Shown here in pieces: positions 19,617-29,157 of a DNA stretch of 64,000 bases. The notes beneath the pieces are model-generated. The model ran no database searches. It worked only from the letters and a program-made list of their open reading frames with translations, and was not told where the DNA came from. Position 1 is the stretch's first letter. Each line of letters opens with the position of its first letter. The stretch is from an uncultured Glaciecola sp. (lineage in GTDB: Bacteria > Pseudomonadota > Gammaproteobacteria > Enterobacterales > Alteromonadaceae): positions 523,689 to 587,688 of the forward strand of contig CANMCE010000001.1 in assembly GCA_947496235.1 (NCBI GenBank). Reading direction: 5' to 3'. A program made the position numbers and the translations under genes.

Positions 19617-20668
19617 TAGTCGACAAGCTCAGGTAGGTCGCTAGGCCATTCAGCGGTATCGTTTAGCTTTACCCATACTTCACCCGGCAACCCTGTTTTC
19701 ACTTTTTCAATGTGCTGCTTTAATAAGTTTTCAGGAATTTGCGCTTTAACCCTGAACATAAGTTTTTCTCGCTCACTTTGGGTTTCAACCGACTTAGGAG
19801 TAAATTGCGCTACGTCGGCAACGTAAGAAATGGTGGCCGGAATAGCGATGTCGGGCGCGGCATCTAGCACAATAAGTGCTTCACCGCCCATAGTAAGCTT
19901 GCCCACCTGCGAAGCAGGCAAAAAGAATGTCATGTATACGTTTGTTAGGTCGACCAAACTAAGTACACGCCCACCTGCACTAACAACTTCGCCAGGCTCC
20001 ACTACGCGGTATTGAATACGCCCATTACGTGGTGCTTTTAACACCATATCGTTAATTTCAGATTGGATTTGCGCAATAGTGGCATTGGCAGCGCTGACCG
20101 CTGCTTGTGCCGAGTAGTATTGCGCGCGCGAAGCTTCAATGGTGGCGTCAGCCGCTGTCAAACGAGCCTTAGCTGCATTTACCGCCGCCTTTGCGCTTTC
20201 AACATTGGTAAGGTTATCTTCTGCCAATTGTTTAGACACGGCGCCTGTTTTTGCCAATTCATTAGTACGGGCAGCATGAGCTTCAGCTGCTTTTAGCTCG
20301 GCTTTAGTTTGCAGCAGCGCGGCTTCAAGCGCTGACTTTTCACTTTGGCGCTGTGCAACAGCCATATTTGCAGCTTCTACCGCACTTTTGGCTTGCTGGT
20401 GCTGTGCCTTGGCCTGCTGAAGCTGGCTATTAATGGTGGTGGTATCAAGTTTGGCGACCACATCGCCCGCCGTTACTCTGTCTCCTTCGCTGACATAAAT
20501 TTCTTCTACACGCCCTGCTACTTTTGCAGAAATGCCAATTTCAGTAGCTTCAATGCGGCCATTCCCTGACACCACATCGACATTTTCAGGGCCACTGAAA
20601 ACAGTACTAAAAACCACAATTAAAAACACAACGAACATAATGGATAGAATAAACGGCGTTTTTTTCAC
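19616..20668 (-). CDS. HlyD-family periplasmic adaptor (YhiI-like)
   Basis: About 350 residues. An N-terminal membrane anchor ([23 protein letters not shown]), a lipoyl half ([25 protein letters not shown]), a long Ala-rich coiled-coil hairpin (about residues 80-215), the second lipoyl half ([20 protein letters not shown]) and a beta-barrel domain. The GTG at 20668 is preferred over the ATG at 20695 because AAGGAG lies 7 bp upstream of it. It is the first gene of the efflux operon. Confidence 0.9.
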   Translation of the reverse strand: MKKTPFILSIMFVVFLIVVFSTVFSGPENVDVVSGNGRIEATEIGISAKVAGRVEEIYVSEGDRVTAGDVVAKLDTTTINSQLQQAKAQHQQAKSAVEAANMAVAQRQSEKSALEAALLQTKAELKAAEAHAARTNELAKTGAVSKQLAEDNLTNVESAKAAVNAAKARLTAADATIEASRAQYYSAQAAVSAANATIAQIQSEINDMVLKAPRNGRIQYRVVEPGEVVSAGGRVLSLVDLTNVYMTFFLPASQVGKLTMGGEALIVLDAAPDIAIPATISYVADVAQFTPKSVETQSEREKLMFRVKAQIPENLLKQHIEKVKTGLPGEVWVKLNDTAEWPSDLPELVD

Positions 20669-20695
20669 AGTGACGCTCCTTGCGTTCCATAACAA

Positions 20696-21278
20696 CAGTA
20701 AAGATTTATAGTGCTAATATTGATTAAAATACACTATTGATGATTAGAATACACTGTTCAGTGTTCTTTTTGTCACATGTTACGAGGAAACATACTCATT
20801 TTATATTAGACGAAATTTAAAGCTGTTAAATTTTTAAATGTATAGTATCCATGTTATTTGGATTGAAGTATCTTGTTTTTTTCGATGGCGAGTCTAAGGG
20901 AAATACGCATCCATAAAAGCCAGGCTCAAGAATTAACCAATACAATTGCCGTATCGAACGCTCTTAACACAACGAAGCGGCTTCTATTAATCAATCGATG
21001 GACAAACCGAAACCAAGGCGTCAGTTTAAAGACGAAAGACTGATGGGCTAAATTAAACATTCTTGGCTAGAAAGTTGTTGTGTTGTGGGCATAGAAAGCA
21101 CAGAAGGTATTACAGAGGCAAACCATCAATCGTACCGAATAAAGTGGTAAACGGGGAATTTACTGTAGTAACGCCTAATTGTTATTGACAAATAGATATT
21201 ATCTTCAGTAAACCTAGAATCCGGCATTTACTTGGATGTCATAAACAGAGCATTAATCTGTGACATGGGCAACCAAAA
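20696..21278. other. Non-coding stretch upstream of the efflux operon
   Basis: 583 bp. A perfect dyad ACACTGTTCAGTGT lies at 20751-20764, about 85 bp before the efflux operon, and looks like a TetR-type operator; no regulator gene is adjacent. A 52-codon plus-strand frame at 20885-21043 has no recognisable homology and no ribosome-binding site. The rest appears to be eroded DNA. Confidence 0.45.
20751..20764. promoter_or_regulatory. Putative operator of the efflux operon
   Basis: ACACTGTTCAGTGT is a perfect 14-bp palindrome in an AT-rich promoter-like region upstream of the HlyD-like gene. Exporters of this type are often controlled by a TetR repressor encoded next to them. None is present here, so a trans-acting host regulator or a lost gene is likely. 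Confidence 0.45.
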
Positions 21279-22269
21279 TTGACCAACCCAGTTAAGCTAC
21301 TTTTTTAAATTTTTTCATGTCCACATCATATTGATTTGGACTCCTGTAATCAAGATACGAGTGCAGTCGCTCAGGATTATAAAATGTTGTGATGTAACGC
21401 AGTATTTCTCGCGTACATCATAACGAATTTGGTAATGTTTCCAATGCACCAGATCTTGCTTCAAGCTACCGAAGAAACTCTCAACTACACAATTTTCCCA
21501 ACAATCAACTTTACGACTCATGCTGCCAACAAATTGTTGTCCTCAAAGCACGCGTCGATAGTCTGCACTAGCGTATTGGCTGTCGCAATCCGAATGGACA
21601 ACCAATCCAGCTTTTGGATTTCGCCGCCATATCGCCATCGTTAGCGCATCACATACCAGTTTTGCTTTCATCCTTGACCCCATACTCCATCCAACGACTT
21701 GTATCGAGTACTGGTCAATAACAACTGCCAAATATAACCAGCCTTCTTGTGTCCAGATATAGTTTATATCCTGCACATAAGCTAGATTGGGTGTCCAGCA
21801 CATTTTCTAATACAGGCAGTGTGTGATTGCTGTTTGTGATAACTTTGTATTTCTTCTTGTAACGGACCTGCACACCTGCCTCTTTCATCAGTCTGTGTGT
21901 AAGACGCCTACCGATAGGGTAGCCCAAACAATTCAGTGCTTTTTGCATTCGTCGGCTGACGTAGCTATGCTCACAGGCTTTCACTATCCTGTGCACCCAT
22001 TTCTAGCTATTTCAACTGCGCTTTAAGCTTTCTGCCTGCTCTGGCGTCAGTTTGCCGTTCCCTCAGAATGCTTGGCCGTCATCATCTTGACCCGACGACC
22101 AATATTTTGGTGACTCACATCCAACATTCAGGCGGCTTCAGAGCACGTTTGACCTTGATCTAGCACCGGGCTCGCAGCATCCAGTTTAAATTCTTTCGTA
22201 TATTGCTTTCTTCCGGCCATTTACATTCTCCAGCTAAGACTTCATTATATCCTTAACTAGCCTGGTCAA
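21279..22269 (-). mobile_element. Degenerate IS3-family element
   Basis: Ends TTGACCAACCCAGTTAA (21279-21295) and TTAACTAGCCTGGTCAA (22253-22269) are imperfect inverted repeats. The 991-bp length is short for IS3 (usually 1.2-1.4 kb), which points to an internal deletion between orfA and orfB. The coding frames are broken throughout. Confidence 0.8.
21315..22220 (-). pseudogene. IS3-family transposase OrfA/OrfB remnants
   Basis: OrfA begins at the ATG 22220 (MAGRKQYTKEFKLDAA) and soon meets a stop where CSEAA should continue. OrfB follows in three pieces: HRIVKACEHSYVSRRMQKALNCLGYPIGRR, PNLAYVQDINYIWTQEGWLYLAVVIDQYS (first Asp of the DDE triad), VHSDCDSQY (second Asp) and CWENCVVESFFGSLKQDLVH (final Glu). 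At least two frameshifts and an internal deletion inactivate it. Confidence 0.82.
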
Positions 22270-23272
22270 CTCGATTAAACCACCTCACTATATGTTTGAA
22301 ACCAGAATGGATAACATATAGCTTTATCGGTTTTTGAGGTTAATCGTAGAGCGTTGAGTACGCCAACAACTTGGCATCATTTAGACGGATAAAACTTTCT
22401 TCTTTGAGTCGTTGAAAGAGCGGCGTAAACTCCTGCTCTCGCCCGACATCGAAGAGGAGTGAACAACACCCAAGACGCAGGAGCGGACCAAACACCCGTC
22501 TAAGTTATAAGAAACCGCGCCGTAACAACGAAAAATTGAAGGTGCACGTGTCAACGAAGCACTCAAGTAGTTGGTGGATGGGCATACCTGTCTGTGTGCG
22601 GGGTTATCAAGAACAACATCGCTCATCAAGTGATTTCCGCGCGATGGGCTTACTCAGAAGCCTGAGTACTCAGAACGTTACGCGTGCGCTAGCCGCCTAA
22701 ACGCTCTAAATGAGACGTGTTCGCGGCGTGACGACTACGTGCCTAAAGTATGACTTCAGGTGGAGCTGTATTCTCGAGAGACACAGTGCAATGATCTTGG
22801 AGCCTTTTTAAGGTAACCGGGTAGATTGCACAGAAGTTAGCTCAGACATAGCTTTTATGAACCTAATTGAAAAACATATAGAAGGAAACGGCTTTTCACT
22901 TCAAAACGTCATTTCACCTCGCTGACATACTGATCGGCAGGCTGAAATCTATATGTGCAACATTACCGTAATTTGAGCGTGAAGAATCTCACTATCCTCT
23001 GCTAACGGGCCGCCGAAAGCATGACCGATGTCGATGAACTCGGCCCTGCTTGCAATCTGGCAATCCATCCGAAAATGGAAAATTTCTTTACGAATCTACC
23101 GACGCTTACTGGAGCATTCGTTATTGGTAAATGAGAGTTAGTGCTGACCTAATCCTTGTCAAACTGAGTGAGTACATAATCTTACATCAGAGACTTATTC
23201 ACACCTTTCTTAGAGAAAACATGGATAGCCTTCACCTTGAAGACTGTTCTAAGAATTAGAATAAACACACGC
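22270..23272. other. About 1 kb without recognisable genes
   Basis: No frame longer than about 80 codons, and none resembling a known protein, lies here; a minus-strand frame at 22381-22629 has biased composition but no start context. There are no clear repeats. It is probably scar DNA between the IS3 remnant and the detoxification island, and holds the 3' end of the MFS-terminated operon. Confidence 0.4.
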
Positions 23273-24442
23273 TCAGCAATAAGTTGTTTTTCCTGAACTC
23301 CTGCTTTCAATCCTCTGGATTCTCCCATATACCCCCAGAGCCAGAATTGTAAAACCGGCCGCAACCATGCTCAGATACTCGCTGCCAAACGTTTGAGATA
23401 CATGCTTTCCAATAGATGCAGAAAGCGAAACCCCCAGATATATAGCTGAAGTATTCAGCCCCAGAACGATGGATGCGCTAGACGGCGCCGCTTTCACTAA
23501 CTGATGCTGCAGTGGCACTAGACAGCTCCACGCAATCCCCCCCCAAACGGCAAGCGGCAAAACCGATATGAACGGAGAATAGGTGAGCACTGGCAATAGT
23601 AAGAAGTTGAGGCTCAAAACCATGAGACCGCCAACAATAATTGGTCTCGCACCCCATCGGTCGGTCAGCCTGCCCGCGGTAAAGGTTCCAATAGTAGCTG
23701 CAACGCCCCAAGCCGCCATTAAAAGGGCCAATGTCTCTCCCCTTCCATTAGTGGCGGGCATAAGAATTACACTGGCATAGGTGTGAACGATGTAGGATCC
23801 GATCATTAAAAACAGTGTCGTTCCCAGCACGCCCAATACAGCCGGTTTCGCCACAGAGGCCAGCAAATCCCCGACCATCCTCTTTGCATCCGGTTTTGGA
23901 ATGGGGGCCAATAGAGTACCAAGCCCGATAGCCGCTGCACCGGCTAGTGCAGCGACAAGCCACATACCCAGCCGCCAGTCACCAAAACTCGTTGAGAGTG
24001 CAATTCCCACCGGCGCTCCAATTGCGGTTGACGCACTCAAGCCGGCTGTAATGATAGCCAATGAACGCCCCCAATGTTCCTGCGCGACTATCGCGGTCGC
24101 CGCTGCTCCGGCAATTGGCATAAACAGTGCCCCGCCCAAGCCTCCCAGCGCACGACCGGCAATCGCCGCTTCCAGATTTGGCGCCAGCGCTGAAACCACA
24201 TGGCCTACGGCAAGAATGCTCATGCCCACCACCAGTATTGGCTTATAAGGCAAGTTCACCAACAGAGTTGCTGCGATCGGTAGCATCAGAGCATAAGCGA
24301 CGGCGAACGCAGCGATCATACTCGCCGCGTCACCAACACTGATATTAAAACTGGCTGCCATCTCTGGCAGAAGGCCTGCCATAACGAAACTGGCCGTGCC
24401 AATGGAAAACATTCCTAAAGCCAGGATGAGTAATCTATTCAT
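23273..24442 (-). CDS. MFS drug:H+ antiporter (DHA1 family)
   Basis: 389 residues with about twelve hydrophobic segments and the family motifs GRALGGLGGALFMPIAGA in the first half and the loop GRLTDRWGARP in the second. Homologues export drugs, sugars or aromatic compounds. It is the last gene of the same-strand series ohr-yqhD-MDR-PfpI-cytochrome-OYE-AKR-MFS, so it may expel substrates or products of those reductases. A 120-bp gap separates it from the upstream aldo/keto reductase. The substrate is unknown. Confidence 0.85.
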   Translation of the reverse strand: MNRLLILALGMFSIGTASFVMAGLLPEMAASFNISVGDAASMIAAFAVAYALMLPIAATLLVNLPYKPILVVGMSILAVGHVVSALAPNLEAAIAGRALGGLGGALFMPIAGAAATAIVAQEHWGRSLAIITAGLSASTAIGAPVGIALSTSFGDWRLGMWLVAALAGAAAIGLGTLLAPIPKPDAKRMVGDLLASVAKPAVLGVLGTTLFLMIGSYIVHTYASVILMPATNGRGETLALLMAAWGVAATIGTFTAGRLTDRWGARPIIVGGLMVLSLNFLLLPVLTYSPFISVLPLAVWGGIAWSCLVPLQHQLVKAAPSSASIVLGLNTSAIYLGVSLSASIGKHVSQTFGSEYLSMVAAGFTILALGVYGRIQRIESRSSGKTTYC

Positions 24443-24562
24443 TGGTTCTTCAAACGCCTGTTACAAGATATCACTCCGCATTGCAGAGCCATTCGGTTAA
24501 CGAGAAAGCCCGTTCAGTCTGCCGCGACCTCTTCATGACGGGTTTTGTTAGGTTTAGGACCA

Positions 24563-25552
24563 TTAAATATTGACGTGCCGCATACCTTCAGACGTATAAC
24601 GCTCACCGCTTACCGCGCCTTTCGGTACAATTTCATCAAGGGCAGAAATCTCTTCCGCTGTCAGCGACAACGATCCTGCACTTATATTTTCGTCGATATA
24701 ACGCTCAGTACGTGTACCAGGGATAGGGATCACATGATCGCCCTGTGCCAGAACCCACGCCAAAGCCAACTGTGCTGGTGTACAGCCTTTTGAATCCGCA
24801 AATCTGGTCAGTGCATCAACCACAGACAGATTCTTCTGCAAATTTTCTCCCTGGAACCGTGGTTGAGAGGTACGCCTAAAATCATCGACGACCATGTCGT
24901 CAACCGACCGGATCTTACCCGTCAAAAAACCCCGACCAAGCGGGCTATATGGAACAAAAGCCACACCCAACTCCTTACAGGTCTGCAACATTCCGTCTTC
25001 TGGATCGCGCGTCCACAGGGAGTATTCCGATTGCACTGCAGCGATAGGATGAATGGCATGCGCTCGGCGCAGGGTCTCAGGGGACACCTCACTCAACCCC
25101 AATCCACGAACTTTGCCTTGCTTGACAAGTTCAGCCATCGCTCCGACCGTTTCTTCGACGGGTACGTCCGGATTTAGACGGTGAGCATAGTAGAGATCGA
25201 TCGTTTCTATACCTAGGCGTTTTAGCGAAGCCTCACAGGCGTTGGCCATGTAAGTCGCGGTATTGTCAATACGACGATCCGCAAGTGGGCCATCGCGTAC
25301 AATGCCGAACTTGGTCGCCAGAGTGATCTGCTCTCGGTGTCGGGCAAGAAAGCTACTGAGAAGTTTTTCATTACGGCCAAGACCATAGGTATCTGCTGTA
25401 TCAAAAAACGTTATCCCTTTTTCAAGCGCATACTCCAGCGTTGCAAGCGATTGCGCTTTATCAGCGGGTCCATAGAATTCAGACATTCCCATGCAGCCTA
25501 GGCCAATAGCGGAGACAGAGCCCAGTCCGGCACCTAAATTACGAGATTTCAT
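24563..25552 (-). CDS. Aldo/keto reductase
   Basis: 329 residues, AKR barrel. The catalytic Asp and Tyr are in FFDTADTYGLGRNE (near residues 51-56), the Lys in LATKFGI and the His in YYAHRLNPDVPVEETVG; the NADPH-binding C-terminal loop IPIPGTRTERYIDENI is intact. Such enzymes reduce methylglyoxal, other 2-oxoaldehydes and aldehydes to alcohols. It follows the OYE gene by 63 bp in the detoxification operon. Confidence 0.92.
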   Translation of the reverse strand: MKSRNLGAGLGSVSAIGLGCMGMSEFYGPADKAQSLATLEYALEKGITFFDTADTYGLGRNEKLLSSFLARHREQITLATKFGIVRDGPLADRRIDNTATYMANACEASLKRLGIETIDLYYAHRLNPDVPVEETVGAMAELVKQGKVRGLGLSEVSPETLRRAHAIHPIAAVQSEYSLWTRDPEDGMLQTCKELGVAFVPYSPLGRGFLTGKIRSVDDMVVDDFRRTSQPRFQGENLQKNLSVVDALTRFADSKGCTPAQLALAWVLAQGDHVIPIPGTRTERYIDENISAGSLSLTAEEISALDEIVPKGAVSGERYTSEGMRHVNI

Positions 25553-25615
25553 AGTCGTTCCCCTCTTTTCTCTTCCAGAAACCTGCCATAAATGGTTTCA
25601 ACTAGGAGTATTTAC

Positions 25616-26728
25616 TTACAGGAATGGGTAATCGATATACCCTTCGGCTCCTCCACCATAGGCCGTTTCGACATCAAGCGGATTGAGAGGCGCACCTCGC
25701 TCGAGTCGAGTTACCAGATCAGGGTTGGCAATATAAGGGCGCCCAAATGCAATCAAATCAGCGGTATTACTACGCCGAGCTAAAAGAGCCAGTTTGCGGT
25801 CATAGCCATTGTTAACCATGTACAGCCCTTTGAAGCGCTGTCGCAAAACATTCAGATCAAATCCGCCTTCAACCGTTCGCGATCCACCTGTCACACCTTC
25901 CACAACGTGAAGATACGCCAGATCAATATTATTCAGTTGGTCAACAAGCGCTGTGAAAACCGGCTCAGGGTTGCTGTCACTAAGGCCGTTGGCGGTACTG
26001 AGCGGAGATATCCGCAATCCCGTGCGCCCACCATCACAGATCGCAGCAACAGCTCTGGTAACCTCAAGTGTCAGCCGAATACGATTCTCGACCGCCCCAC
26101 CATAGGCATCAGTACGCTGATTGGCCCCATCTCGCATAAACTGATCAAGCAGGTAGCCATTTGCAGCGTGAATTTCAACGCCATCAAAACCAGCATCCAG
26201 TGCATTGCGGGCGGCTTGCTCATAATCCGCCACAATCTCCGTCAACTCATCTACCCGCAGCGCTCTAGGCGTCTTTACTGGTTTCTTGCCCTCAGCGGTG
26301 AATGCGTCAACATTGGGGCGAACTGCAGATGGTGCAACAGGCAACAGGCCACCAAGTTGCAAGTCTGGGTGAGAAACCCTACCAACATGCCATAGCTGAG
26401 CGAATATGCGTCCACCTTTATCATGAACAGCCGAAGTTACAGGACGCCAGCTTTCGATCTGTTCAGTGGTCCAAAGGCCAGGAGTGAAGGCGTAACCCAC
26501 TGCCTGCGGCGAAATGTTCAACCCCTCGCTGATGATCAGTCCTGCCGATGCACGCTGCGTGTAATACTCTTGCATCATCGAAGTAGCAATACCTTCAGGC
26601 GAGCGCGCCCGCGTCAGTGGTGCCATAACAATGCGGTTTGTCAGAGCGTAAGGCCCTATTTCAATTGGAGAAAAGAGGTCAGTTTCAGGAACGTTAGTCG
26701 TATTGATGTTCGAGTTAAGAGTTTTCAC
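25616..26728 (-). CDS. Old yellow enzyme, NemA-like flavin ene-reductase
   Basis: 370 residues from the GTG at 26728, chosen because AAGGAG lies 7 bp upstream; the longer frame to 26866 has no such site. An FMN TIM barrel with the substrate-binding pair in GVEIHAANGYLLDQF and the signature QRTDAYGG. OYE enzymes reduce activated C=C bonds in maleimides, quinones and nitro compounds using NADPH. In E. coli nemA is controlled by NemR, and a NemR-like regulator is encoded further along this island. Its start lies within the 3' end of the upstream cytochrome gene. Confidence 0.93.
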   Translation of the reverse strand: MKTLNSNINTTNVPETDLFSPIEIGPYALTNRIVMAPLTRARSPEGIATSMMQEYYTQRASAGLIISEGLNISPQAVGYAFTPGLWTTEQIESWRPVTSAVHDKGGRIFAQLWHVGRVSHPDLQLGGLLPVAPSAVRPNVDAFTAEGKKPVKTPRALRVDELTEIVADYEQAARNALDAGFDGVEIHAANGYLLDQFMRDGANQRTDAYGGAVENRIRLTLEVTRAVAAICDGGRTGLRISPLSTANGLSDSNPEPVFTALVDQLNNIDLAYLHVVEGVTGGSRTVEGGFDLNVLRQRFKGLYMVNNGYDRKLALLARRSNTADLIAFGRPYIANPDLVTRLERGAPLNPLDVETAYGGGAEGYIDYPFL

Positions 26729-27308
26729 GTGTTTTCTCCTTGGGTTGACGCTGCGTACAACGAGGATCTGCAGCCTGAAAAGCAGCGATCTCTTTATCAC
26801 CAATGGACAATGGCGCACAGCCGTGATCTTTCTCACAAACGAAATCGTATTTAATGCCAGCAGCATGACAGCTCAGGCACTCACGCCCCTCAAAATTTAC
26901 CGCGTGATCTCCTCGGCTCGTGATCGTGGTGCTCTCTTCAGTCACTGTGAGGGCGAGAAACTCCCAGCCATTACTGTCTGGATATTTCTCACTTGATTGT
27001 TTGACCATCGCTTCAAATGGAACGAGTTGCATCACAGTCCCAACAGGATACTCCATATCAGGGACGCGTTCAGAAAAAATATGGATGGCTTCCTTAAGTT
27101 TTTCCGGATCAGAATGGAACAAGAAGGTATTACGTACTTTGGGTAAATCATAAATGCAGCCAAACATTTCCGCGGTAACCTGAACGTTATTGTCGGATCG
27201 GGTCGAAGCTCCTGCTTGAGTTGGAAAGGCAATGAAAGATGCGGCAAACAAGATTATTATTGCAACCAGTATGGGATTATCTTCAGAACTTAGATTGATT
27301 ATTCTCAT
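26715..27308 (-). CDS. Exported c-type haem protein of unknown function
   Basis: 197 residues. A hydrophobic stretch (about 12-28) ending in QAGAS should act as a signal peptide or anchor. One CxxCH haem-c motif occurs in RECLSCHAAG near residue 150; further cysteines in FVCEKDHGCAPL could form a disulphide. The middle (GTVMQLVPFEAMVKQSS ... SNGWEFLALTV) resembles cytochrome P460-like periplasmic proteins. Role is inferred only from context: a redox partner among carbonyl and quinone detoxification enzymes. The 3' end overlaps the OYE start by 14 bp. Confidence 0.72.
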   Translation of the reverse strand: MRIINLSSEDNPILVAIIILFAASFIAFPTQAGASTRSDNNVQVTAEMFGCIYDLPKVRNTFLFHSDPEKLKEAIHIFSERVPDMEYPVGTVMQLVPFEAMVKQSSEKYPDSNGWEFLALTVTEESTTITSRGDHAVNFEGRECLSCHAAGIKYDFVCEKDHGCAPLSIGDKEIAAFQAADPRCTQRQPKEKTRENS

Positions 27309-27420
27309 GCGTTTTCTACCTATGTGAACGATGTATTAAACCCTTTACTTCTATTCCAACCTAAGCGGAATAGAAGGAGGCTTCATCGTTGTGCTGGATC
27401 AATTCGGTCGTCGTTTTCCG

Positions 27421-28098
27421 TTATTTCAGCAACGCCAGAATCTCGCGCGCGGCGGCAGCGGATGAGGCAGGGTTCTGACCGGTGACGAGCTTGCCGTCCC
27501 GCAGAACAAAGCTGGCCCAATCGGCGCCTTTCTCATAATTGCCACCATTAGCTTTGAGCATATCCTCGACCAGGAAGGGCACTACGTTGGTCAGGCCAAC
27601 AGCCTCTTCTTCGGTGTTGGTGAAGCCTGTCACACGTCGCCCTGAGACCAAGGGCTTGCCGTCTGTGCCTTGAGTGTGGCGGAATACAGCGGGTGCGTGG
27701 CAGACTGCCCCAACAGGCAAGCCAGCAGCCGCAAAGGCTTCGATCAGGCGTTTGCTGTCTGCATCCTCGGCTAGATCCCACAAAGGGCCATGACCACCGG
27801 GATAGAAGATTGCATCGAACCTGTCTTCTGTCATCTCGGATAGTTTCACCGTTGTCGCAAGATGCTTTTGCGTCTCAGCATCGCCCTTGAAACGACGGGT
27901 GTCGTCAGTTTGCGCTTCCAGACTATCGCTGGACGGATCAATGGGTGGTTGCCCCCCCTTTGGCGTGGCCAGAGTAATATCCGCTCCGGCATCCTTAAAG
28001 ACATAATAGGGCGCAGCAAACTCCTCCAGCCAAAAGCCTGTTTTTTTACCAGTGTCTCCAAGTTCGTCATGGGACGTGAGTATCATCAGAATTTTCAT
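27421..28098 (-). CDS. DJ-1/PfpI family protein, glyoxalase III-like
   Basis: 225 residues. The nucleophile elbow AVCHAPA (Cys near 133) with the preceding GGHGPLWDL loop and the acidic GFWLEE near residue 22 give the Glu-Cys-His arrangement of the Hsp31/HchA-type glyoxalases, which turn methylglyoxal into lactate without glutathione. The gene lies 10 bp after an MDR reductase gene. It fits a reactive-carbonyl detoxification operon. Chaperone or deglycase roles claimed for relatives remain possible. Confidence 0.88.
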   Translation of the reverse strand: MKILMILTSHDELGDTGKKTGFWLEEFAAPYYVFKDAGADITLATPKGGQPPIDPSSDSLEAQTDDTRRFKGDAETQKHLATTVKLSEMTEDRFDAIFYPGGHGPLWDLAEDADSKRLIEAFAAAGLPVGAVCHAPAVFRHTQGTDGKPLVSGRRVTGFTNTEEEAVGLTNVVPFLVEDMLKANGGNYEKGADWASFVLRDGKLVTGQNPASSAAAAREILALLK

Positions 28099-28107
28099 GT
28101 AATTCTC

Positions 28108-29145
28108 CTATTTTGTGGTGCTAACGCGGATCACGCGCTTGCCAAAGTTATCGCCGTTGAGAAGGCCGATGAAGGCTTCCGGGGCATTTTCCAAGCCACC
28201 AATGACCTCTTCGCGATACTTGATTTTTCCACTTTCCACCCAAGCACCCATCTGTTTGGCGAATTCCGGATATAGGTGACCGAAACTGTCAAAGATGATA
28301 AATCCTTGAACCTTTACCTTGTTCCGAAGAATCTGCCCCATTAACCAATTCATTCGGTCTGGCCCGCCGGGCAGTTCGGTGGCGTTGTATTGCGAGACCA
28401 GTCCACACACCGGCACACGCGCATGCGGGTTCAAAAGCGGGATCACCGCATCCAGAACCTTGCCGCCCACGTTTTCGAAATAGACATCGATGCCGTCCGG
28501 ACTGGCCTTGGCAAGCTGATCCGCAAAGTCTGGTGCCTTGTGGTCGATGCATGCATCGAAACCCAGCTCGTCAACCGCATAGGCGCATTTTTCCGGCCCG
28601 CCTGCGATGCCAACAACACGGCAGCCCAGCAGTTTGCCAATTTGGCCTACGGTTGCGCCGACCGGACCCGTCGCCGCGGCCACCACAATTGTCTCCCCGG
28701 GTTTGGGCTCACCGATCTGCGTCAGGCCAGCCCAGGCGGTAAACCCAGGCATGCCTAAGATCCCAAGTGCCCAGGATGGGTGCTCTGGCGAAACGCCAAG
28801 ATTAGTAACCCCTTCACCATCGGAAAGAGCGTAATCCTGCCAGCCGTTGAAGCTAAGCACCCAGTCGCCCTCCGCGAAGCCATCAAGCTTCGAAGTAACC
28901 ACTTTGGCAACCGTGCCGCCAACCATGACATCGCCGACCTCAACCGGTGCAGCATAAGAAGGCGCATCACTCATTCTGCCGCGCATATACGGGTCGAGTG
29001 ACAAGTACTCGGTACGCAAAAGCATCTGATTGTCACCGACAGAAGGAATCGCCTCCTCTTCTAGCCTTAGAGTGTCCAGAGTCGGCTCGCCCGTAGGGCG
29101 CTTCGCCAACACGAGCTTGCGGTTTGCGGTGTCTGTTTGTTTCAT
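28108..29145 (-). CDS. NADP-dependent MDR oxidoreductase (CurA/LTB4DH-like)
   Basis: 345 residues, zinc-free medium-chain reductase. N-terminal signature EYLSLDPYMRGRM and Rossmann motif VVAAATGPVGATVGQIGKLLG, followed by the IDHKAPDF region, are typical of alkenal/one and curcumin reductases. These reduce the C=C bond of 2-alkenals such as 4-hydroxynonenal. The gene is 12 bp downstream of the YqhD-like gene in the ohr-led operon. Confidence 0.92.
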   Translation of the reverse strand: MKQTDTANRKLVLAKRPTGEPTLDTLRLEEEAIPSVGDNQMLLRTEYLSLDPYMRGRMSDAPSYAAPVEVGDVMVGGTVAKVVTSKLDGFAEGDWVLSFNGWQDYALSDGEGVTNLGVSPEHPSWALGILGMPGFTAWAGLTQIGEPKPGETIVVAAATGPVGATVGQIGKLLGCRVVGIAGGPEKCAYAVDELGFDACIDHKAPDFADQLAKASPDGIDVYFENVGGKVLDAVIPLLNPHARVPVCGLVSQYNATELPGGPDRMNWLMGQILRNKVKVQGFIIFDSFGHLYPEFAKQMGAWVESGKIKYREEVIGGLENAPEAFIGLLNGDNFGKRVIRVSTTK

Positions 29146-29157
29146 GTTCGACTCCTC

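Noticed and set aside
20885..21043. 52-codon plus-strand frame upstream of the efflux operon
   Set aside because: Could be a relic of a regulator gene, but there is no recognisable motif or ribosome-binding site.
22381..22629. Minus-strand 82-codon frame
   Set aside because: No ribosome-binding site, low-complexity composition and no resemblance to any family; treated as chance.
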